NCBI RefSeq assembly: GCF_964355755.1
Contig: NC_092677.1
Span: 19,936,101-20,000,100, forward strand
Source: Antedon mediterranea
Lineage: Eukaryota > Echinodermata > Crinoidea > Comatulida > Antedonidae
Direction of reading: 5' to 3'
DNA: 64,000 nt
Shown here: positions 22,652 to 35,600 of the stretch, piece after piece
How positions within the stretch are numbered: position 1 is the stretch's first letter
Layout: each line of letters starts with the position of its first letter
The notes under the pieces: generated by a model
Told to the model about the DNA's origin: nothing
Database searches by the model: none
The model's input: only the letters and a program-made list of their open reading frames with translations
Made by a program: the position numbers and the translations under genes

Positions 22652-23089
22652 TGTCTTGCCTATACCTAGATCGTGGATCAACTAGGACCAATTTTATATC
22701 TAAGCTCAAAGACGATTAATGATGACATATGCAATGAACAGAGAAGCCGATATACCCCCAGTCTCAACAGAGCCCAGAGACACCTCACTGAGCCACTTCA
22801 TCATAGGCACACCTACAGAGACACACCTCATTCACAACATCATCATCTATCATCACCGATCGACTGATACCCTGTAGTAGTATTTATCGTATCGTATCGT
22901 ATATACGAACTCAATTGCAACCAAGCGAGTAAAGTCTCAATACCGGGCTCATCAGTCTAAAACGTCTCCAATTATATTACACTATATTTAAAATTGATCC
23001 ATATGAATTTAAAAACAAATGTATGTAAAGAGGCCCTTAATCTTACTCTGGCGGACACTTTAGTTAAATACGATATTAATAATAATTTT

Positions 23090-23737
23090 CTGAGAATGCC
23101 CCAACAACTCTCAATTCGTTGATTATGCTGACTTGTTCCTTGTATAAAACTGCTGTTCTCATTACAAAGAAATTGTTGCATTGGACCAACAATAGAATTT
23201 TCAGTTCCGAAATCTGTTCTAATAGACTTTGGACAACCCCCGGGACAACCCATTTTTTTGGCGAACAGAATTTACGTAATAGCCGGCTATAACTTTGGGA
23301 CTAGCCATATTATGTGTCTAGAGAATCCGTCATTTATACAAATGCCGTATGGCTTAAGTTTGCCGTACGAGTCGATATGCCAGATATAGTTTGGGCCAGG
23401 TACATGATAAATTCTTCTGTGTAGTCGTCGTCTCCTTCTTGCTTCGACACCCTCTGGGTCAAGAAGGCTTAAAATTATTCTGACCGTCTCTTTATCTATG
23501 TTTAACCCATTTTGTGTGCAACGAATGTGCATCCACCTGTACCCATGTAGCATCCTTGACGTCTGTAATTGGCTTCCAGTTCGTCAGACTTCGACTAAGG
23601 CACATTTTTTTCAGCCTTCGCTTTAATGTCCGTTTACTTATCAAATTATCATGATCTTCTGCTAACATTTCAATAATCTCTTGATAATTTAAGCTACGAT
23701 TGAAATATAATCTAATCCAATGGTTTTCAGGACGCAT
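23090..23737 (-). pseudogene. IS3-like transposase pseudogene
   Basis: It starts MRPENHWIRLYFNRSLNYQE as in the intact copy. Small deletions after CLSR and around the INGCIDG and WLEAYFTSSN segments break the frame, a short insertion precedes CPKSIRTDFGTEN, and the sequence is cut after the WGILRK segment. The E-bearing NQRIES remains, so catalytic residues survive but no full protein does. Confidence 0.85.
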
Positions 23738-23752
23738 GATGACCAGATTGCA

Positions 23753-24240
23753 TTAGCTAAAGTCATCCGGGATGGTTGGGATGTCATTAGAAAGGGCAGA
23801 GGTCGAATTATTAATTCGAAATAACGAATTAAAAATTTGAATTAACGAATTACTAATTTGAAATTTCGAATTACTAATTTGAAATATCGAATTATTAATT
23901 CGAAATAACGAATTACTAATTCGAAATTTCGAATTATTAATTCGAAATTTCGAATTATTAATTCGAAATAACGAATTACTAATTCGAAATTTCGAATTAT
24001 TAATTCGAAATAACGAATTACTAATTCGAAATTTCGAATTATTAATTCGAAATTTCGAATTATTAATTCGAAATAACGAATTACTAATTCGAAATTTCGA
24101 ATTAATAATTTGAAATAACGAATAAATAATTCGAAATTTCGAATTAATAATTCGAAATTTCGAATTATTAATTCGAAATTTCAAATTACTTAAATAAATT
24201 CGAAATAACGAATTAATAATTCGAAAAAACGAATTAATAA
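23753..24240 (-). repeat. 18 bp palindromic AT satellite, second copy
   Basis: The same unit as at 7137-7676 with fewer copies. The frame is again open (143 codons of NSKFRI/NSLFRI) and ends at the same TAA just before the transposase ATG. Confidence 0.85.
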
Positions 24241-24381
24241 TTCGTTATTTCGAATTTGTGAAGGCAATATTATTTTTTTGTTGGCCCTAATAGGCTTTCG
24301 TAGAAAATACATCCAAACTCAAGTAATACATACACGTATGAAACGCCATATGTGCAAAAATATTTATATTTTTACTAATAC

Positions 24382-24790
24382 CAAAGAACTTATAACACAA
24401 GAATCTCCTGTTCGTCCGAAGCGCGTAACAATTTCGAAAGGCATTGTGGGATAGAATAGAGCTATGGGTGGCGCCATTGTGAGCCATGGAGTAGGGCGCC
24501 CGCATCAAATTAGAAAGTCAAAATCATAGAGGGGATCTGCTAATGCTCTAGGGGGGATAGAGTAATTGACTGAGGAGTAGGGCGCCCGCATTAAATTAGA
24601 AAGTCAAAATCATAGAGGGGATCTGCTAATACTCTAGGGGGGTAGAGTAATTGACTTCCTAGTTTGGAGGGGGCGCTGCTCCATGCTGTGAAATGGCGTC
24701 GCCCAGTTTGACCTTTTAACCCTGTACTTCCGATACTGTGTTTTGAATGCAAATTGAAGAACAGGAGATTCTTGTGTTATAAGTTCTTTG
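24382..24790. mobile_element. 409 bp MITE with duplicated core
   Basis: The inverted ends CAAAGAACTTATAACACAAG plus AATCTCCTGTTC are about 31 bases and nearly perfect. Inside, an about 83 base unit (GGAGTAGGGCGCCCGCATxA ... GAGTAATTGACT) is present twice in tandem at 24489-24655. Confidence 0.75.
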
Positions 24791-25417
24791 CTAATACAGT
24801 ATTAAGAAAAAACTCCGTCTGGAGCCCAGACTAGCTCTCCGTGTGTTTTTGATACAAACTTTCCGAGACTCGTTCATCATTTCATTTGTTACAATTTGCC
24901 TTTATTATTTTAATATTGTTCATACCTATTCAATATATTAACATATATATCCACGACACTTTATTATTTTATTTAGTCATCAAAGCATGCATTATGAATT
25001 GAAAATATTACATAATTGTTATTAATAGGACGTAGTTATGGGATGTTTCGTTCCAAAATTAATCAATCGAACTTTATAATGTACTACCGCACGCGCGCGC
25101 AATATTCTTTGCCGCGAGTACTTCTGTACGCTGTGCACATCGATATTTCACCGTAAAATGTGCAATTAAATTTTTTTTAAATATAAGAAAAAGTTTAAAG
25201 TATTTTCTTGCTCCTATACTTTACATGAATTAACGGAGACAAGTTTGACACAAATTGATCTGCATATCACGTGACTATAATCCAATATATATATGGCTCT
25301 GGCTGCCTAGGCTAGGCTCTCAGAGCGTCATTCTGACGACGAGCATTCTCTACTTCTCTACGGAGCGCCATTTATGCCTTTATTTACATCTGAAATAGAA
25401 ATAGTACTACGGTAACT

Positions 25418-25750
25418 GGTCCAGTGGATCAAATTTTGCACCGGTGGAGCACAGTGATATAGAATAGAAATAAGTCACTAATTTAAATATATTTCGTATG
25501 TTAATATTTTGCTCAAGTGGACCCAATTTGGCACAAGGGGAGCACAGTGATATAAAATAGAAATAAGTCACTGCATTTTAATATCTTTTCGTATGTTAAT
25601 AAACTGTGCTCAAAAGTGGACCCAAATTGGTGCTAGTGGAGCACAGTGATATAAAATAAAAATAATATTTTAATATTTTTTCGTATGTTAATACACGGTG
25701 CTCAAGTGGACACAATTTGGCGCCAGTGGAGCACAGTGATATAAAATACA
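25418..25750. repeat. About 105 bp tandem repeat, 3-4 units
   Basis: The units share GGAGCACAGTGATATAxAAT, TTTCGTATGTTAATA and GCTCAAGTGGACxCAATTTG. The later units are shortened. I see no ORF. Confidence 0.75.
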
Positions 25751-25865
25751 AATTAATAAAGTCACAAAATTGTAATAAATTTAAGAAACAATATTCTTTG
25801 TGTTCTCTTTTTAGCAGAGTAAATCTTTAAAAAAAAAAACAATTTTCATTATTTTCCATTAAAAA

Positions 25866-25985
25866 AAAATATCCGTAGATGTTCGAACCCAAGCTGACAG
25901 CACAAACCTGAACATTACCCGTTAAGCCACAAAGTAGTACATGACTGAACAGCTGATAATAGTCTATTTATACGTGTATTATGTT
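25866..25985 (-). repeat. tRNA-derived SINE head, copy 1
   Basis: On the minus strand a box A-like TGGCTTAACGGGTAATG is followed by a box B-like GGGTTCGAACATC. The 3' side (GTAGTACATGACTGAACAGC on the plus strand) matches the copy at 28087-28205. Confidence 0.55.
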
Positions 25986-25999
25986 ACGTAATTCATCAT

Positions 26000-27206
26000 T
26001 ACGTCATAATATATTAACCTTGTTAAAACCAAAATGGGTTTGATTCCAATGCTGGTCGGTAGAATAGAGTTAAAGGTATGCGACTAACTTTATTTGAGGT
26101 TCACGGAATTATACGTCCCCCTTTCCACCACACATCATGATGCGACAACATCAATAATCCATCTGGTGATGTGCTGCTGGAAACGACGCCAAAAGGCTGT
26201 GGCAGGGCCTTAGTGCCGAGGCAGGGAGAGCACATTTAACATATTTTTTTTTATTTAATTGTTTTTTCAACCTGTATTCGATCTCGTAAATTTTATGTTT
26301 GCCGTCTTCAATTTTAAAAGAAATTGAATTTATTATTTTCATCGCAGGTGTACGAAACAGTTTGGTATGCTGTGCGTTGTTATGCAATGGTTGTGCAGGT
26401 GTAGTGGGAAAGACGCCACACTGTTAAATGTTGATTTTGTTAATCAATGTTGCTACATTGGTAGCGAAATGTCCGATGCATGCAAGATATTGTATTGTAA
26501 TATGTTATGAAACACGTTTATGGTAGTTGGTGTGTATGGCCGCACCGTCCCAGAATAAACATGTTTTAAACAGATAGTTTGTCTCCGATGGTTTTTGTAT
26601 GAGTTTAATGGAGAGTGAAATAAGATAAATAGAACATTTTGCAAAGATGCCGATTTCTAGACCAATTTCGAAGCTTAGACTAATTCTGCCGCCGGGCTAG
26701 GCCTTAAGCATATACGAAGTCGAGTTTTAAAGTAGAAACCCCCACCTAAATTGTTGAAGTCGCATCTGGATAGTTGACATTTTAACATTATCATAATTAT
26801 CATAGGTGATTATGTATAGTAATAAGTATAAGTGCAATTCTGGGCTCTATTTTCATTAATAGCTCTGCCCCAACCGTGGGCTAGTACTGAAGACTTAATA
26901 TTTAATTTTATATTTCAATGAATAGGTGCACTTTCCGGGGACAAGCTCTATTGTCCTGGTGTGAGTCTTACATAGTTTGTTTCATATAATTTCAAATCAT
27001 GTAAATTGCCATTTTTTTCGGCCGGGAACCTATGCAGCTATATTTTTCAAACTTGTCTTTGCTCAGCCCTAAGCATGATGGTGGGGTACAGTTGTTTGAA
27101 AAAATAATAGATGTCCAGGGACCTTGTAACAGTTTGGTATGCCGTGCGTTGTTATGCAAATGAGTTTGTGCAGGTGTATTATGGGGTGGGGGGGGGGGGG
27201 AAGATG
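26000..27206. other. Gene-free stretch with a short duplicated segment
   Basis: No gene is seen. CAGTTTGGTATGCxGTGCGT followed by TGTTATGCAA occurs at 26360-26400 and again at 27128-27180, showing a local duplication. The second copy runs into a G-run and the LINE fragment. Confidence 0.5.
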
Positions 27207-27835
27207 GTATTGCTAGTGACCCCTATTTTTAAAGAAGGTGACAAATCTGATGTAAATAATTACCGCCCAATTTCTGTCTTACCAATTGTATCTAAGATTA
27301 TTGCACGATCAAGTATTCCTATAAGTTTTTAACAAATAATAATATTTTAAACCCATCACAATCTGGTTTTAGAAAGAAATAAATACAACACTTTTAGATG
27401 TATCTGACTATATTCTAAATAATTATAATGATGGTAATGTAACTGCTGCAATATTTTTAGATTTAAAAAAAGATTTTGATACTGTTAATCACAAGTTACT
27501 TATTGCTAAACTTAAGGAAATTGGTATATGTAATGATGCCCATACAGAGCAACATGTAATGATGCCCATACAGAGCAACATGTAATGATGCCCTAAATTG
27601 GTTTACTTCATATCTAAGTTATAGATCACAAGTTGTAAATGTAAATAGTTCAATTTCTGATTTAAGAGAAATTGAAATTGGAATTCCACAGGGCTCTATT
27701 TTAGGTCCTTTGTTATTTATTATATATGTAAATTCTCTTCCTGATGCTGTTGATTGTAAATGTGTTATGTACGCTGATGATACCATTCTATTATGTAGCT
27801 CCTCAAATCCTATAACTCTGCAAAACAGCAACCCA
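27207..27835 (+). pseudogene. LINE reverse transcriptase fragment
   Basis: Frame-shifted pieces in order give VTPIFKEGDKSDVNNYRPIS, VLPIVSKI, an SGFRK-like piece, TAAIFLDLKKDFDTVNHKLL, NWFTSYLSYRSQVV, GIPQGSILGPLLFIIYVNSL and the catalytic MYADDTILL. This is the RT palm of a non-LTR retrotransposon, with a short tandem duplication (ATGATGCCCATACAGAGCAAC) at about 27533-27585. Both ends are lost. Confidence 0.8.
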
Positions 27836-28086
27836 GCAGCTCTCGAAAAGAACTCCAGGTGGAAAAGAAGCCCACCAATGAGTACTAAAAATGAAGGAGC
27901 ACATGGGCTTCTTTTCGAGGCTTTATGGAAGTCTATTTAATGAAAAATAATGCCATGCAACTTTGTTTCTGTATTTTAAAAAGGTCCACTTGTTTAGACC
28001 TGACATTTACAACCCTGAAAATATCTCTCTTTCAAAATCAAAGAAATACAATATTTATTTTCAATTATAAAAAAAAAATAAAATAT

Positions 28087-28205
28087 CCGTAGAGGTTCGA
28101 ACCCAGTCTACTAGAGCTGAGAGCACCCAAACCTGAGCATTACCCGTTACGCCACAAAGTAGTACATGACTGAACAGCTGATAATAGTCTATTTATTCGT
28201 GGAAT
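28087..28205 (-). repeat. tRNA-derived SINE head, copy 2
   Basis: On the minus strand box A-like TGGCGTAACGGGTAATGCTC and box B-like GGGTTCGAACCTC are kept. The flank matches the copy at 25866-25985, and an A-rich stretch lies beside it. Confidence 0.55.
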
Positions 28206-28270
28206 TAACTCTATTCCACCGATATTAAAATCACTGATATGGCTTGAAACTAATTTTTCTTTTGCATTAA

Positions 28271-28789
28271 AGATGTATTGTCCATTGAAACACAAAAAAT
28301 GACAGTCAAAATATTCTAAATTTAAATTGGCCATATCAAAGTAATATTAAAGTTATTCACTTTAAGTCGAAAATTCGAGGCAAAAGCAACAAGTTTACGT
28401 AATTAACAGTTAAATTAATTTGATTACATTTCATCTGGAAAATCTCACAAGCGAAAGTAAACAAAGATTTCAAACCACGAGTATGCATTATGCATGATGC
28501 TAATTAGGATTGTTTACAACTCGTCTCGGTTGAGAAGGTGTTTTCACACAGATCGCGAGGAAGTTTTATGATTATGCATTATGAATATGTTTTGATCGAA
28601 AACTTTGACTGGAAGTCAAAGTTATTTTTTGAACCAAAAAACGTCCGTATTTCGGTTAAATTATTATTTTTTTTCGACTAATTTTTGGTGAAAGTTAATA
28701 ACTATCATAATACTTCAAAATGACCCACTTTTTTTAGAAATATTAAAAAAAAATTTTTTTTTTGAATTACTCAAAGGGACAATACATCT
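28271..28789 (-). mobile_element. TTAA MITE, copy B (519 bp)
   Basis: It has ends AGATGTATTGTCC and GGGACAATACATCT, with TTAA on the left and a mutated TGGA on the right. It is a full-length inverted match to 61173-61678, including the GCATTATGCATGATGCTAAT stretch in the middle. No ORF. Confidence 0.8.
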
Positions 28790-28809
28790 TGGAGTAACCG
28801 ATATTTAAC

Positions 28810-29287
28810 ATATGATAACATATAACGTTGATATCCGACGTTGACATAACGTCATAAAGATGATGTCGATTCACCTTTCAAATCCAACTAAAATCCAATG
28901 TATCACCGACGTCGTGGATGGACGTCAATTTGACGTTGATTTCCGACGTTGACATAACGTCACAACGAAGACGTCGATTCACCTTTCAAATCCAACTACT
29001 CCAACGTATCGTCGACGTCGTGGCTGGACGTCGATGCAACGTTGATTTCCGACGTTGACATAACGTCACAAAGAAGACATCGATTCACCTTTCACATCCA
29101 ACTATACAATTCAACGTTGTATTGACTTTGTAATTGGACGTCATGTAACGTTGATATCCGACGTTGATACAACATTGGCATAATGACGTCGATCCACCTT
29201 TCATATCCCAGCGTCTTTTCAACGGTGTGTCGACGTCAGGGTTCAACGTTGATCCAACGTCAATCCAACGTATTTTGCCCGCTGGGG
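28810..29287. repeat. About 110 bp tandem repeat, ACGTTGAT family
   Basis: Four full units and a part share ACGTTGATxTCCGACGTTGA, CATAACGTCAC and TCGATTCACCTTTCAAATCC. The array ends CAACGTATTTTGCCCGCTGG. It lies 340 bases upstream of the dynein start codon. Confidence 0.8.
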
Positions 29288-29628
29288 AATGTACACTAGT
29301 TTGTTATTTCATAAAATGTTTTATATTTGCAAAATATATTAATTATCATAATTCTATGTATTGTGACATGTATAATATCTATTATATCGATAAATCCAGA
29401 GAGTTGTAATGGTGTGGCCTATTGTTAAATAATTTTTATTTTACTTACTCTGGACGCACCTTCATTCAAGAAGTGTGCCACTGTTTTTCAAGTGTAGCTT
29501 CCAAATAAATTATTATTACAAAGATCTTATATTATTATATAGGGGGCGCCATATCGGGATTGGATTGGATTTACGACTGATCGACTAGGCGTGAGGCTAG
29601 GCAGCCAGTTCGTATGAGAAATATCAAT

Positions 29629-29690
29629 ATGGCACCCATTAGTGAGAAGATGGGAAGTGAAAATGGAGAAAAAGAAGAACAAAACCTGTG
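29629..29690 (+). CDS. DYNC1LI: DYNC1LI exon 1 (start codon)
   Basis: This encodes residues 1-20 and two bases of Trp21. It ends EEQNL(W), matching the conserved start of the family's globular domain, and is followed by the donor gtatga. It is an acidic/Lys N-terminus without a signal peptide. It is too short to stand out as an ORF and was found from the W split shared with exon 2. Confidence 0.85.
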
Positions 29691-32600
29691 GTATGAAAAA
29701 CTGTTTTATTAGTATTTGTAAAAAAAGCAAACAGCCTTTTAAACAGATAGGATCTAGGCCTATCCAAAAGATGCTTGCTACCAAACAAGGCCTACTAGGC
29801 CTAGGCCTATTCCTAGGGCCTAACCAAGTATTAATAGGCCTAGTACTAGCCTAGGCCTAGCTAGGCCTAGCCTACTAACTTGTAGGCCTAGCCTAGGACT
29901 AGCTAGGCCTAGTACTGTAGGCCTAGACTAGAGGCCAAGAGTATAGGCCTAGGCCTACTAGGCCTTGGCTAGAGGGCCCTAGCCTAGTAGGCCCATAGGC
30001 TAGGCCTAGAGAGAGGGGTGTGTCGAAAGCGAAGACCTTACGAAATGGTAGTGTGCACAAAATCCGACCAAAATCAAACAAAATCGTGATAACACCTTGA
30101 ATTTACAGATTCTAAAAAAAGATTTCGATTTTAATCGTTATGTTTAGGTACGTGTGATAAAACTTAAAACTTGTCAAAACTGAATAAATTATACATTTAA
30201 TAATTCAGGAAAAAGTTGGCAATTTAAAAAAAAAATCATAAACATTGATCAATGCGTTGAATTTATATAATTTTTTACGTTAATTTTTTTTACAAGATTT
30301 TAAGAATAGGCATTTCAGTGGTGTTAATTAAGAGTGAAAATTGTGCTTTTAACTTGAGAAGTTATTTGTTTCTTTAACAAGGTAAATCTCCGAAGAAATA
30401 TTCAGGACCAACACTTCCACAGTCTCCATCCCTAAATATTCAACATACCCTCCCCACTCCCATCCTCCCCACCCCCGGGGGAATGATGTCCTTTATCTGC
30501 ACCCATTGTCCAGCATGTCATTTTAAAGCTTTTTAAGTAAAAAATACAATTCTCTTTATTTTGCAGAAATCAGCAAGATTTATTATACAATCTGAATAGA
30601 AACCAAGACAATACTATACTACTACAGTATTATATTACTTGATACTTTACCATTACTAATACAGTAATTTTATTTGTACATGAATCGTTTATAAAAAAAA
30701 TAAAATCAAAAATGTTATACAGTACTCTTAAATGGTTCATCTTCCTATTGCGTTACATTTTTGGGTTACATTACTTTTTTAATATTTTAATTGATCTAGA
30801 TCCTCTTTATTGTGTCTTTTAAATAATCAAATCCCCATAAATAAAATCTATAATCAACAGCCAATTGATAAGGTGATATTTTGAAATCCTTGCCATATTC
30901 TTCATTAGTCTGTCTATACTGCCATTACAAAAGGCTTAAAAAAAAAAGAATAAAATTTACTTAAATCAACTCGAAAACAATGCGAAATATAAAACTGAAA
31001 ACATTTGAACCCTTTCACTGCGTATACCCGGTACTACTGTACCGGGTATAAACAGACGTCGTTGAAATACGTATACACTGTAATACCGTGTATGGGCAAA
31101 ACAATATGCTTTAATCGTATTTTCCTATATAAAGCACTCTCTATATTTCTTCGATGAACTTGAATATTTTTACTTTCCCAATACCGGACTCTCCCAAAAC
31201 CGGAATTCACGGAAAACCGGACTTTTTTGGAGGGCCCAATTTGTCCCTATTCTAAATGTACTGTAATTTATTATGAAAACCGGAATACCCAATTCCGGAA
31301 TCCGGACAAATTATGAAGTACAAAACACGAAAATTAGCGTCAGAAAACCGGAATGACAGTTAAAAAACACCAAATATTTACGAAAACAACGTAACATCGT
31401 CGTCGCTGACTTGGATTCAATATAACATTCACAATGTACAAAAGCTTTTAACCATACCCTGACCGGACCATGCATGAAGTGCGCGACGTTTCGCGGTACG
31501 ATCAAATAATGTTGCCATGGAGCGCTACACTGTGATTGACAGGTCAGTTAATTGTTAACCCACGAAGCGGCAATTGCTTTGTTGTGTATCGAACTGCGGT
31601 AAAGCGCTATGTCTTAATGTCTATTGTTTTTAGCAGGGAGTTGTTAACAGGGAGTTGTTGACAACTCCCTGTTTTTTAGCATATGAATTGTTTTTTTAAT
31701 AAAGTTCAATTTTACATTCCACTTTGTGTCTTTGTTATGTTTAAATTATTGTTAAATTCACAATTGCAATAGAACTTTAAAAAGGAATGTTTCACTAAAA
31801 ATGTGCATCATTATAAATTTGGAAATCATTATGGCAAAACGTAAACGGAATGAACTTGACTTAACTAGTGTTAATAAACTTTGAAATGTCACCAATTAAT
31901 TATTGTGTCATTATTGCTTGGCTCGTTTATTGCTATCAAATTACGTCAAAATAAAGGAGCTTAAAAAACATGTGGTCTAAGTGTGGGTGTTTTTATTTGA
32001 TAATGACACCTCTGCACATGCGCATCAATCAAAGCCCCGCTCTGCTATTTTTATCACCCATGCTGCTGCTAGCTCGCGATAAACAATAAACGACCAAAAT
32101 TATGTTCACCGTACGTACGTCATAGGCCTAGCCTGGGCCTTTTTGCCGCTAAAAAAACACATTGAGAAACAATAATTTACTACTGTAACATGTTTTATTG
32201 GTACAGTAAATGTAATTTTTAAAAAAGGTAAATTGAATTAGCTTAATATTAATAAAGTAGGCCTAGGCCTATCAGTATTATTTAATTAAAACTAGCTTGA
32301 CACAATCATAGCCTAGGCCTTCCCTACGCTAGACCGTACCGGGCAGCATTCGGACCGGTGATTCAAAGCATTTTCAATGACAACGTGATGACTTTAAAAA
32401 TATGTTTTCAGGAAACTGGACTTTCGAAAAACCGGAAAATATATGCCCGCCCAAGGGTGTCCGGTATTGGGAGAGTTGACTGTACTGTACCGGGTATAAA
32501 CAGACGTTGAAATACGTATACACTGTAATACCGTGTATGGGCAAAACAATGATTTAATCGTATTTGCCTATAATATAAGCACTCTATATTTTTTCGATGA

Positions 32601-35600
32601 ACTTGAATATTTTTGCAAGTCATTAAACATTTTTTCCAGCCAAAAAAAAACGGCCCTCAGTCTATAGTTGTATTATCGTCTTGAAAATAATGCACCCTCT
32701 ATAGTTAATTAATTAATTATATTAGTATAGTATATATAATAGTATTTCTATCTTGGAAAGTTGTTTTGAATAGCGTAATGGTGGCCATTTTGAAAGTAAC
32801 AAAAATTTACCAGCCCCAATAGGGCAACATCGTGTTTATCACAACATGCAAAAAAAAAAAATTATGAAACAATAGTTATGCCCGTATTCTTAAACCGAAC
32901 TTTAGTCGTAGTTCGAGCTAAAACTAAAAAAATTACGTCATTTTAATTCATAAACCGAACTTCAACTAAATCACCGACTAAATCAGGCCAACCTCGACTA
33001 AATCGAGACGGATTTTGATCGATTTTTTTAGTCCTGGAGGGGGCAGACTAAATGGTCGACTAAATGGTTTTTAAACAATGTTTATAAAAAACGTAACAGT
33101 CATTGAGTTGTTATATTGGCCAGATATTGACGAATGAAATATCTATATTTATATTAGCTTAATTAAATATACATTGGTATATGTTATAATAATGAAAATC
33201 ATCTTTATTTACAACTGTATACAAATTACATAATTTTCTTCGCGCAAGTCCGACTTCAACTACGTAACGCCATAGCGACAATGGCAGATGCGGAAATTCA
33301 CCACGCGATGGAATGTTTAGTGGGCCTAGCGCTTTCTTGTCACGCTATGAAGTGCGTGGTTCGTCGCGATCATACTTTGTTGGGGGCCTAGAAAATATAA
33401 AAGTTACCGTACCGCCATGGTTCCTAAATATATTTTGAAGATTTTGTTTGTTGTTAATCAAAAGTACTTCACTGTTAAATTAATACTGATCTTGTTCTAA
33501 TAATTAACGATGAAAATTATTTTTCATGTATAGTCCTGATGCGTAAAAAGTGTTGTAAGAAAATGGAAAGTGATATCAATGCGCAAAATTTCGTCTGCTC
33601 CTCAAATACTCTCTTGTCATTGGCCAATGTATAGCCTTTGTTACCCAGACGTGTGCAACTCGACTAAAAGCTCGACTTCATTAAGTCGAACTGCAAACTT
33701 CGACTACTTTGTTTTTGAATCGAATTTGAAGTAATAGCTCGAACTACGACTTTTCCAAGTCGAACTTCGAACTATGACTAAAGTCCGGTTTAAGAATACG
33801 GGCGTAAGTATTTGTACTATAGTGAATTTTTGGAAACTGTCATTATTTTCACGATTTTGCCCCAAAACTTTGATTTGTGCATAATTTTTATAAAACAATA
33901 AAAATAATTCAATTTTCTTTTATATTTTTATTTGTTATACGTATCTTCATCAATATCCAGTTGGAAAAACGTATTCCATAAGAATTTCTAATAGAAAATA
34001 TAGTTTTTATCATTGATTTGATTAAAAACACGAAATCCAAAATACCTGTAATGACGTCACATGACGTCATCAATATGCAAATTACTTTTTTTTTTATACC
34101 TAACTGTAGACTAACCCTTTGCCCATCACACGCCACAAAAATAATTACACAATTATCTCAATTACGGTAGTATTTTTTTGCAATTTATTAAAATATCATA
34201 TAAATTATGTTTTTCTTAAATATATATTACGCACAGAGGTGGGAACAATGCTCCGCAGTGAAAGGGTTAAGTACATTACAAAGATAAACACTATTTGTAG
34301 GAAATGGTTTAAAAAATACATGATTGAATTATCTACCAGCTAGGCTGAGAGGACAAGCGTGTCACCTGATTGGTCAAACTATAAAATGACTCCTCAGCTT
34401 ACAAAATAATAATTGTTATTAATTAGGGATGATGACTTCACATACACATGTCGTATTGAAACACATCCAAACAATGGACAGAAATCCCTAATCATTACAA
34501 TGCAATTTGACATTGGTGACCCAGGCCTAAAAACCTGCTAAATGCTCCACAAATAAAAAAACACTTTCGCAGGCATGGATTTTGATTAAACTTCGTCAAA
34601 TGACACATTTTAGTCTAAATATTATGGACCTTTTAAAAAAATAATGGACCCACTTTTTGTTCTTCCTCTTTTTACGTTTTTTTGCAACCACAAAATTAAA
34701 ACACTTGCCACACCAGCCTGTCATAGATGGATTTTCGATGTGAAAAAAATCCCGGGCCAAATTTGACATTTCGTCCCAATAGCTTACTGTGAACTAACAG
34801 AACTTTATTTTATATCTTATTATTATTGTCAAAATCAATAATAATACTGTATTAAAATTATGATTTGACAAAAGGCTAATACTGTAGAACGAACGATAGG
34901 CATCACAATATTCTGAAAATTTTGCTCGATCGTTAACCCGTTATAATAGTATATAATTCTGTTAGATTTGTTTGTGTAGTGTCAATTCTATATTTAAATG
35001 GTCATTACACCACCGGTAACCAGTTTCTTCAATTTTTTAAAATTTTTATTTTCTTTTGACAATCTTTTGAAAATCGGGAGACTGTTGGAATAGTCGTCTC
35101 ATCCACAAGCCTGTGAGATAGACGGTTGGGGGTTAGAGTGGTTAAGCCCGATAAAAATTCACCATCACTTAATAAAGATTTATCTCTTTTTGTATTCACC
35201 ACGGGCAATGCTTGAAAAAAACAAAAGTCATTTTTTTTTAACTTTGATGATGAGGGCAATTGTGGTTGGCGGAACTGGAACTTCTTTTAACAGTGTCGTT
35301 AAATGTAATACCAATATGAATAAACAGGTTAAGATAAACATTCTGTGAAGTTTTCATCACATTTTAAATATTGCTTTTCAAAATACAGTTCACAAAAGTC
35401 TTCAAACGCTGGAATTGCCCATGTATTGATTTTTATATAGTTTTGAATTTAAAAAGATTCAGATTTACCGATCATAGACATTTAGAAAAACCGTACATCA
35501 AAATTCTGTGAAAATTTACTAAATAAAATGCCATTTTCCAATTAAAAAAAACCCAGTAATTTACCTAAAACTAGCATTTTAAAATGATTTTTTTGTAGTT

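Larger units (their letters stand above)
23090..24302 (-). mobile_element. IS3-like transposon, decayed second copy (inverted)
   Basis: It matches the copy at 7094-9104 from its left edge (TACGAAAGCC, plus strand GGCTTTCGTA at 24302) through the AT satellite to LRK of the transposase, where it stops at about 23090. The C-terminal exon is missing. Confidence 0.85.
31010..34266. mobile_element. piggyBac-like non-autonomous element, 3.26 kb, composite
   Basis: The ends CCCTTTCACTGCG and CGCAGTGAAAGGG form a 13 bp inverted repeat. TTAA flanks the right side (34267-34270) and TGAA, probably a mutated TTAA, the left. It contains at least two other inverted-repeat elements (31176-32482 and 32880-33803). 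No transposase frame remains. Confidence 0.6.

Noticed and set aside
35029-35259. 76-codon minus-strand ORF in dynein intron 1
   Set aside because: No recognisable motif, no neighbouring exon and ordinary composition.
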